NCBI GenBank assembly: GCA_023406715.1
Contig: JAEXVC010000098.1
Location: forward strand, 1 to 17,084
Length of the DNA stretch: 17,084 bases
Source of the DNA: Bacteroidota bacterium
GTDB lineage: Bacteria > Bacteroidota > Bacteroidia > Bacteroidales > Tenuifilaceae
Direction: 5' to 3'
Shown here: positions 12,346 through 17,084 of the stretch, one piece after another
Layout of the letters: every line of letters starts with the position of its first letter
How positions within the stretch are numbered: position 1 is the first letter of the stretch
Program-made: the position numbers and the translations under genes
The notes under the pieces: model-generated
Database searches by the model: none
Told to the model about the DNA's origin: nothing
The model's input: only the letters and a program-made list of their open reading frames with translations

Positions 12346-14085
12346 ATGGTTTTAAGGCGAGTTTTATATGTCATCCTAACGGGACTTTTTATTGTTTTTC
12401 TTTTTCCTAGATGCGCTAAAGTTGTATCGCCTACGGGTGGACCAAAGGATACCATTGCACCTGTTATGGTTAATAGTCAGCCCAAATTAAACGCAACCAA
12501 CTTTACTGGAAATGAAATTTTCTTTGAGTTTGATGAGTATATTCAACTGAAGGATTTTCAACAAAAACTAATTGTTTCGCCACCTTTAAACCAGAGTCCG
12601 TTTGTAAAAACTAAGGGTAAGAAAATTATCCTTGAAACAACAGACACGCTTAAGGAAAATACAACCTATACCGTTTATTTAGGGGATGCAATTTCCGATA
12701 TCAACGAAGGGAATCCGATTAACAGTTTTGAGTTTGCCTTCTCCACCGGCGATATGATTGATACCCTAACATTAAAGGGAAACGTGGTAAACTCTTTTAC
12801 CCAAAAGCCAGTTGAGGGTGCTTTATTAATGCTATACGATAGTTTTTCCGATTCACTTCCATACAAAGAAGTTCCTAAGCATATTGCAAAAACGAATAAA
12901 AGTGGTGAGTTTAAAATAAACAACCTAAAGCATTTAGACTATAAGTTGGTTTGTATTACCGATGCAAACTCCAACTATAAGTATAATCAGGGAGTAGAAG
13001 AGATTGGTTTTTTCAGCGACACGTTAAAAAAAGAAAACTTTACCGATACTGTTAGCGCCAACAAAATAACCATAAAGACTTTCCGCGAGGAACTCCCAAA
13101 TCAAATCATAACAGGTTATGATAGGCCAGAGCGAAATCAATTTATACTTGGTTTCTCCCGTAAACCAGTTGGTGGTTTTTCATTGGAGAATCTTAATATT
13201 CCGGAAATTACCGATTGGTATATCACAGAACCAGACCTACAAGGCGATACCGTTAAGGTTTGGATTGTCCAGGACACATTAGCAGCTCTAGACACGCTTA
13301 AGGTTTTGGCTCGATATCAAAAAACCGACTCACTTAATATTCTTAATCCTCAAACCGATACTCTCAAAGTGCTATACTTTGAAAAAAACCCAGAACCAAA
13401 ACACTCAAAGTCCAAAAAAGGAGAAGCTGAGGAGAAGGGGGGCTCAGAAAGACCTTTAGGATTTAAAGTCTCTACAACCATAAGTGGTACAGTATTTCCA
13501 AGCATACCATTTGATTTTACAACTCCGCAACCCATTAAAAAAATCGATTCTTCCAAGATTAAAATTCTTAACGAAACCGACAGCATTATTGAACCACAGG
13601 TTAATATTTACAGGGATTCCATTAATCCTCGGATATTTTACTTTAACAAGGACTGGAGGCCTCTAGTTTCTTACAAAATGCTTGTTTTACCTGGAACGTT
13701 TGAGGATTACTCTGCTCATCAAAACGATACTTTACGCTTTCAATTTAAAGCTGCAGATCCTGAAGATTTTGGAACGCTAATTATTAAACCCAATGGCGTT
13801 AACAATGGAATTATTGTTGAGGTATTGAACGATAAGGGTAAAGTGGTAACATCAAAATCGTCTATTGGCAATAAAACAATCACATTTACATTTGTTCAAC
13901 CAGGAAAATATAGGTTGAGGTTTATTGAGGATTTGAACCAAAACGGTGTTTGGGATTCAGGTAATTACCTTAAGCGGATTCAGCCAGAAAGGGTGTTTGA
14001 ATTTACCGAGGGAAAGTATAAAGGTGAAATAAATATTCGGGCTAACTGGGAGAACGAAATTTCTTACACAATACCAAAACCATAG
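12346..14085 (+). CDS. Ig-like (Big_5) domain lipoprotein
   Basis: A 579-residue lipoprotein of a family widespread in Bacteroidota. The N-terminal hydrophobic segment (7-20) leads to a lipobox-like FLFPRC with Cys23, then the typical KVVSPTGGPKDTIAP. A Big_5 Ig-like domain covers about 37-135 (NEIFFEFDEYIQLKDF, LKENTTYTVYLGDAISDINEGN). Residues about 143-228 look like a carboxypeptidase-regulatory-type beta domain (LKGNVVNSFTQKPVEGALL). A charged low-complexity linker sits at about 347-370 (Lys/Glu/Ser/Gly-rich), and the C-terminal part (about 480-579) is beta-rich with GKYRLRFIEDLNQNGVWDSG. No acidic surface-export signal follows Cys23, so the periplasmic face of the outer membrane is more likely. 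It leads a three-gene cluster (3-nt and 10-nt gaps). Function unknown. Confidence 0.86.
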   Translation: MVLRRVLYVILTGLFIVFLFPRCAKVVSPTGGPKDTIAPVMVNSQPKLNATNFTGNEIFFEFDEYIQLKDFQQKLIVSPPLNQSPFVKTKGKKIILETTDTLKENTTYTVYLGDAISDINEGNPINSFEFAFSTGDMIDTLTLKGNVVNSFTQKPVEGALLMLYDSFSDSLPYKEVPKHIAKTNKSGEFKINNLKHLDYKLVCITDANSNYKYNQGVEEIGFFSDTLKKENFTDTVSANKITIKTFREELPNQIITGYDRPERNQFILGFSRKPVGGFSLENLNIPEITDWYITEPDLQGDTVKVWIVQDTLAALDTLKVLARYQKTDSLNILNPQTDTLKVLYFEKNPEPKHSKSKKGEAEEKGGSERPLGFKVSTTISGTVFPSIPFDFTTPQPIKKIDSSKIKILNETDSIIEPQVNIYRDSINPRIFYFNKDWRPLVSYKMLVLPGTFEDYSAHQNDTLRFQFKAADPEDFGTLIIKPNGVNNGIIVEVLNDKGKVVTSKSSIGNKTITFTFVQPGKYRLRFIEDLNQNGVWDSGNYLKRIQPERVFEFTEGKYKGEINIRANWENEISYTIPKP

Positions 14086-14088
14086 ATT

Positions 14089-14388
14089 ATGTCGGTTATA
14101 ATGAATTTTGCAATGTTTCCAACCGATAAGGGAATTAGTGTTAGTCCTTATGTTGCAAAGGTTGTTGAGTGCGTTCGTAAAAAAGGATTTGTGGCTCAAC
14201 TTACTGCCATGGGTACAATTGTGGAAACCAATACGCTCGATGAGGCTTTAGGGCTTATAAACGAGGCTTACAAGGTGCTTGAGAACGACTGTGACAGGGT
14301 TTACATTTCAGTAAATTTTGATGTAAAAAAAAGTCCGATAGGTAGAATTGAAAATAAGGTAAAATCCGTTGAAGATAAGTTACGTTAA
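14089..14388 (+). CDS. MTH1187/UPF0045-type thiamine-binding protein
   Basis: A 99-residue cytosolic protein with the ferredoxin-like fold of the MTH1187/YkoF-like thiamine-binding family. Family marks are the N-terminal strand VIMNFAMFPTDKGISVSPYVAKV, the central LTAMGTIVETNTLDEAL and the late VYISVNFDVKK, followed by the KVKSVEDKL end. Members bind thiamine or related small molecules and usually act as oligomers; the exact role is unclear. The gene lies 3 nt after the lipoprotein stop and 10 nt before the beta-barrel gene, so it is cotranscribed with envelope proteins, an odd context for a thiamine binder. Full length. Confidence 0.88.
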   Translation: MSVIMNFAMFPTDKGISVSPYVAKVVECVRKKGFVAQLTAMGTIVETNTLDEALGLINEAYKVLENDCDRVYISVNFDVKKSPIGRIENKVKSVEDKLR

Positions 14389-14398
14389 CAATAAAAGA

Positions 14399-15046
14399 AT
14401 GAAGAAACTTTGGTTAATAGCAATAATAGTATTTATATCACTTAACACATGGAGCCAAACCTATGTGGGAGTTAAGGGTGGTTATGCATTTTCCACAATT
14501 TCCTTTAAGCCTTATCAAGAAACAAAACTACTTACCGATAATGGTTTGGATTTGGGTTTATCTTTCAAGTATTACAACTCCAAGTATGTCGGGTTTCAAG
14601 CAGAACTCTATAGGATAAATAGAGGCTATATGCTCCCAACCGATGAGACCAACACCGTTATATTTAAGCGGGTTAATACGTATATAGAGTTGCCAATATT
14701 TCTTCAGTTTAGGCTCAACCTTAAATTTGCCTATGTTCACGTTAACGCTGGTCCTTACATAGCATATCTCTTATCTGCCGAGGAGGGTGATAATAGTAGC
14801 GGTTCGTATAAAATGGAATCGGTTAAATTCAACGTTTTACGCGATAAACGATTCGATTACGGATTAATGGGCGGCGGCGGATTAAGTCACGATTTTAAGT
14901 GGGGCACCATTCAAGCAGAGTTCCGCGTTAGCTATGGCTTTGCCGATTTGTACGACCACACCTACGCCGATATGCCCCAACAGTCAAAATCTGTTACACA
15001 GGCAATAAACATTGGGTATTTCTATCGATTTGGAGCAACACAGTAA
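14399..15046 (+). CDS. Outer-membrane beta-barrel protein (PorT-like family)
   Basis: A 215-residue exported protein. A signal peptide occupies residues 1-20 (MKKLWLIAIIVFISLNTWSQ), followed by TYVGVKGGYAFSTISF, a typical opening strand of the Bacteroidota outer-membrane beta-barrel family. Strands alternate through the protein (GFQAELYRINRGYML, VHVNAGPYIAYLL, YGLMGGGGLSHDF), and it ends with an IGYFYRFGATQ barrel-like terminus. I chose ATG at 14399: an upstream in-frame TTG at 14369 would add ten residues, overlap the previous gene and spoil the signal peptide. The leader contains AAAAGA just before the ATG. It is the last gene of the lipoprotein cluster. Function unknown; a small porin or assembly factor is possible. 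Confidence 0.86.
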   Translation: MKKLWLIAIIVFISLNTWSQTYVGVKGGYAFSTISFKPYQETKLLTDNGLDLGLSFKYYNSKYVGFQAELYRINRGYMLPTDETNTVIFKRVNTYIELPIFLQFRLNLKFAYVHVNAGPYIAYLLSAEEGDNSSGSYKMESVKFNVLRDKRFDYGLMGGGGLSHDFKWGTIQAEFRVSYGFADLYDHTYADMPQQSKSVTQAINIGYFYRFGATQ

Positions 15047-15115
15047 GGAAAATGTTTTTACTCTTGTATTTCTGAACAAATTGCCCGAAATTGGTGTTGG
15101 TTCAATAAAATTAAA

Positions 15116-15781
15116 ATGAAAAACTGGTCCGATATTGAATACACCAAGCAACGGGTAATTTCTAATGTTAAAATTGCCCCCGGCTCACATATTATCAAAT
15201 TTCACAGAAACAATCCCTTTATTGCGGGACAGGTAATTGCTCTTGGTGTTAATACTGAAATTGAGCCCCGGCTTTACAGCATAGCATCAGCCGAAACTGA
15301 CGACCTAATAACAATTCTATACAGCGAGAGGGAGGAGGGCTCATTAACCCCAATGCTTTCGTTACTTAAGGCGGGCGATACCATATTGGTTTCAAAGCCA
15401 TTTGGTACGTTTACCAAGGTAAAGGATAATGCGGTATTTGTGGCTGCAGGCACAGGAATTGCGCCATTTATGTCGATGTTACAATCCAACAAGGTTAATC
15501 ATGCCACGGTTATTCATGGTGCGCCATACCCCGATTTCTTTTACTTTTCCGATTATTTACAGTCAACATTAGGCGAACGTTACATACAGTGCTGTTCACG
15601 ATGTTTGCCTGGATGTTTGTACGTTGGAAGGGTTACCAAGTTCTTAAAGGAATGGGATAACCTGGACCCCAATAAAAATTACTACCTTTGCGGCAGTGCC
15701 GAAATGGTTGTGGAAACTCGCGATATACTTTTATCAAGGGGTGTTCCGGTTACAAACATAAACTCTGAAATCTATTTTTAA
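15116..15781 (+). CDS. Ferredoxin--NADP+ reductase-like flavoprotein
   Basis: A 221-residue cytosolic FAD-dependent oxidoreductase that would move electrons between NAD(P)H and ferredoxin or flavodoxin. The FAD-binding RxYS motif is Arg52-Leu-Tyr54-Ser55 (RLYSIAS). The nicotinamide-nucleotide domain shows GTGIAPFMSM (112-121), YYLCGSAEMV (189-198) and the terminal aromatic Phe221 (SEIYF) that stacks on the flavin in this family. Length is slightly short for Fpr-type enzymes. An unusual cysteine group CCSRCLPGC sits at 159-167 just before GRVT, where relatives usually have at most the first pair. It begins 69 nt after the beta-barrel gene and ends 56 nt before rlmN; no own promoter is clear. 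Reductase family is secure, partner protein unknown. Confidence 0.85.
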   Translation: MKNWSDIEYTKQRVISNVKIAPGSHIIKFHRNNPFIAGQVIALGVNTEIEPRLYSIASAETDDLITILYSEREEGSLTPMLSLLKAGDTILVSKPFGTFTKVKDNAVFVAAGTGIAPFMSMLQSNKVNHATVIHGAPYPDFFYFSDYLQSTLGERYIQCCSRCLPGCLYVGRVTKFLKEWDNLDPNKNYYLCGSAEMVVETRDILLSRGVPVTNINSEIYF

Positions 15782-15837
15782 TTAATAACATAGGTATTGG
15801 CCTTGAGCCTAATATCTAACATCTGATATCTAAAAAA

Positions 15838-16866
15838 ATGTCATTAATCCCTCTTTACGGAAAAATACTTAGCGAAATAACAGAGATTGTTATTGCCGAA
15901 GGCTTACCAAAATATACGGCAGCACAAATTACGGATTGGCTTTACCATAAGGATGTGGATTCAATTGACCAAATGACCAATCTGTCGAAGAAGGTACGCG
16001 AGCAACTTTCAGTGAAGTACACTATTGGGTTGATTGCGCCAGAGCAGGTGTCAGAGTCAACAGACGGAACAAAGAAATATCTGTTTCCAACAGGTATAAA
16101 CAAATTTGTTGAGGCGGCATATATCCCCGAAACCGACAGGGCAACGCTTTGCGTTTCGTCGCAAGCGGGTTGTAAAATGGGCTGTTTGTTCTGTATGACT
16201 GGCAAGCAGGGATTTCAGGGACAACTAACATCAGGCGAAATTATAAACCAACTGCGCAGTATCCCCGAGTTTAGGAATGTGACTAACATTGTGTATATGG
16301 GAATGGGAGAACCATTCGATAATTTGGATAATGTGCTCAAAAGCACCGAGATTCTTACATCGGAGTGGGGGATGGGTTGGAGTCCCAAGCGTGTAACAGT
16401 TTCATCAATTGGGCTTATTCCTGCGTTACGGAAGTTTATGGAGCAAAGCAATTGCCACTTGGCAATAAGTTTACATACTCCATTCGATGAGGAGCGTAAG
16501 ATGCTAATGCCAATTCAGAATGTTTATCCCATTGCCGATGTTGTGGCCGAAATTCGTAAAACATTCAAAGGCGGTCAGCGTAGAGTGTCCTTTGAATACA
16601 TAATGTTTGATGGTATAAACGATACCCCAAAGCACGTTAAGGAGATGACAAAACTCTTAAATGGGCTAGAGTGCAGGGTAAACCTTATACGTTTCCACAC
16701 CATTCCCGATTCACCTTTACGAGGAACGTCCGATGCCAAAATGCTTGAATTTAGGGATGCTTTAACCTCTAAAGGAATTTTTACAACCATTCGCGCATCG
16801 CGCGGACAGGATATTCAGGCTGCATGTGGACTTCTATCTACAAAGGCATTATTGGAAAAAAAGTAA
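15838..16866 (+). CDS. rlmN: 23S rRNA (adenine2503-C2)-methyltransferase / tRNA A37 methyltransferase
   Basis: A 342-residue radical-SAM enzyme that methylates C2 of A2503 in 23S rRNA and A37 in some tRNAs, tuning decoding and peptidyl-transferase function. The iron-sulfur cluster ligands are Cys112, Cys116 and Cys119 (GCKMGCLFCMTGKQGF). The two catalytic cysteines are Cys105 (ATLCVSSQ) and the methyl-carrying Cys330 (SRGQDIQAACGLL). The SAM-contacting MGMGEPFDN is at 154-162, and the N-terminal helical domain (1-65) has the typical ITDWLYHKDVDSIDQMTNLSKKVREQL. Length matches the family. Its stop codon is one base from that of the convergent regulator gene. It needs a flavodoxin/ferredoxin electron source, and a ferredoxin-reductase-like gene lies just upstream; this link is an inference. 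Confidence 0.96.
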   Translation: MSLIPLYGKILSEITEIVIAEGLPKYTAAQITDWLYHKDVDSIDQMTNLSKKVREQLSVKYTIGLIAPEQVSESTDGTKKYLFPTGINKFVEAAYIPETDRATLCVSSQAGCKMGCLFCMTGKQGFQGQLTSGEIINQLRSIPEFRNVTNIVYMGMGEPFDNLDNVLKSTEILTSEWGMGWSPKRVTVSSIGLIPALRKFMEQSNCHLAISLHTPFDEERKMLMPIQNVYPIADVVAEIRKTFKGGQRRVSFEYIMFDGINDTPKHVKEMTKLLNGLECRVNLIRFHTIPDSPLRGTSDAKMLEFRDALTSKGIFTTIRASRGQDIQAACGLLSTKALLEKK

Positions 16867-16877
16867 ACTACTTTTTT
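16857..16877. terminator. A/T-rich hairpin spanning both convergent stop codons
   Basis: AAAAAAGTA (16857-16865) pairs perfectly with TACTTTTTT (16869-16877) around AAC. On either strand the right arm is a T run, so it may act as a small bidirectional terminator. The rlmN stop and the facing stop both lie at its tip. The stem is weak, so termination is uncertain. Confidence 0.35.
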
Positions 16878-17084
16878 ATTACCAATTCTATTAAATCTCT
16901 GTTTTCTATTGCAAAAAGTAATAGGTTGTTTGCCCCTTTTAGTTCAAGTTTTTCACAAATATTGGTTCTGTGATTCTCAATAGTTTTAGCGCTATTGAAT
17001 AGTTGCTCTGCTATTTGAGGCGTTGTTTTTCCTTGAGCAATCAATAAAAGAACTCGTCCTTCGCCTTCGGTTAAAGAGTTAAGT
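16868..17084 (-). CDS. LuxR/NarL-type transcriptional regulator, C-terminal DNA-binding domain; 5' end outside window
   Basis: On the minus strand an open frame runs in from the window edge and stops with TAG at 16870-16868. It encodes about 71 residues forming a GerE/LuxR helix-turn-helix: LTEGEGRVLLLIAQGKTT, then PQIAEQLFNSAKTIENHRTN, then ICEKLELKGANNLLLFA and a short tail ending ELVIKK. The T-x-x-E at the start and KTIENHR in the recognition helix are the family hallmarks. The part upstream is missing, so it could be a NarL-type response regulator or another LuxR-family activator. It faces rlmN with one base between the stops. Confidence 0.85.
   Translation of the reverse strand, partial: LNSLTEGEGRVLLLIAQGKTTPQIAEQLFNSAKTIENHRTNICEKLELKGANNLLLFAIENRDLIELVIKK

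Noticed and set aside
15782..15837. ATCTAA-type micro-repeats before rlmN (ATATCTAA twice)
   Set aside because: Short, degenerate, low-complexity sequence; no promoter or operator symmetry could be supported.

Overview
The window looks like a chromosomal segment of a Bacteroidota bacterium, probably of the Bacteroidales/Marinilabiliales type. The clues are a FecI-type sigma factor with a FecR anti-sigma factor, outer-membrane proteins with STN and carboxypeptidase-regulatory-like domains, a SusC-type TonB-dependent receptor, a GldA-like ABC ATPase, a Big_5 lipoprotein, modest GC content, start sites with little Shine-Dalgarno signal, and some TAnnTTTG-like -7 elements. No rRNA, tRNA or CRISPR array is visible.

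Layout. (1) 1-1001: 3' part of metK (S-adenosylmethionine synthetase) and its terminator. (2) 1006-2131: an accessory island with one IS200/IS605-type Y1 transposase gene, flanked by three copies of a two-hairpin module and one half copy, then a 59-bp near-palindrome. (3) 2132-8129: a cell-surface signalling and uptake locus. It holds an ECF sigma factor and a FecR anti-sigma factor (both with TTG starts), an STN-domain outer-membrane protein with about twelve 15-residue G-x-Q-x-A-G-x-x-N repeats, and then a TonB-dependent receptor that lacks an STN domain. (4) 8130-8454: a gene-free gap with a CTTTGTG repeat cluster and a 17-bp palindrome. (5) 8455-10306: gldA-like ATPase and a membrane-anchored coiled-coil protein of unknown function. 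(6) 10355-12227, minus strand: a CaCA-family Na+/Ca2+ antiporter, a small membrane protein and a C_GCAxxG_C_C protein, probably one operon. (7) 12346-15046: an Ig-like lipoprotein, a thiamine-binding (MTH1187/UPF0045) protein and an outer-membrane beta-barrel, tightly spaced. (8) 15116-16866: a ferredoxin-NADP-reductase-like flavoprotein and rlmN. (9) 16868-17084, minus strand: the C-terminal LuxR-type DNA-binding domain of a truncated regulator.

How the genes may work together. The sigma/anti-sigma/STN genes form a compact cassette in which the outer-membrane STN protein would signal through FecR to release the sigma factor; the TonB-dependent receptor 187 nt downstream is the obvious candidate target or partner. 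The metK, gldA, antiporter and rlmN regions look like ordinary chromosomal genes.

The most unusual structure is the hairpin system around the transposase. Module parts keep constant positions (hairpin A, 7 nt, TTRTARYA, 21-25 nt, hairpin B with an AGA loop, GAAATAT), while the stems differ between copies with base pairing kept. This resembles REP/BIME elements maintained by RAYT transposases, but in a Bacteroidota setting.
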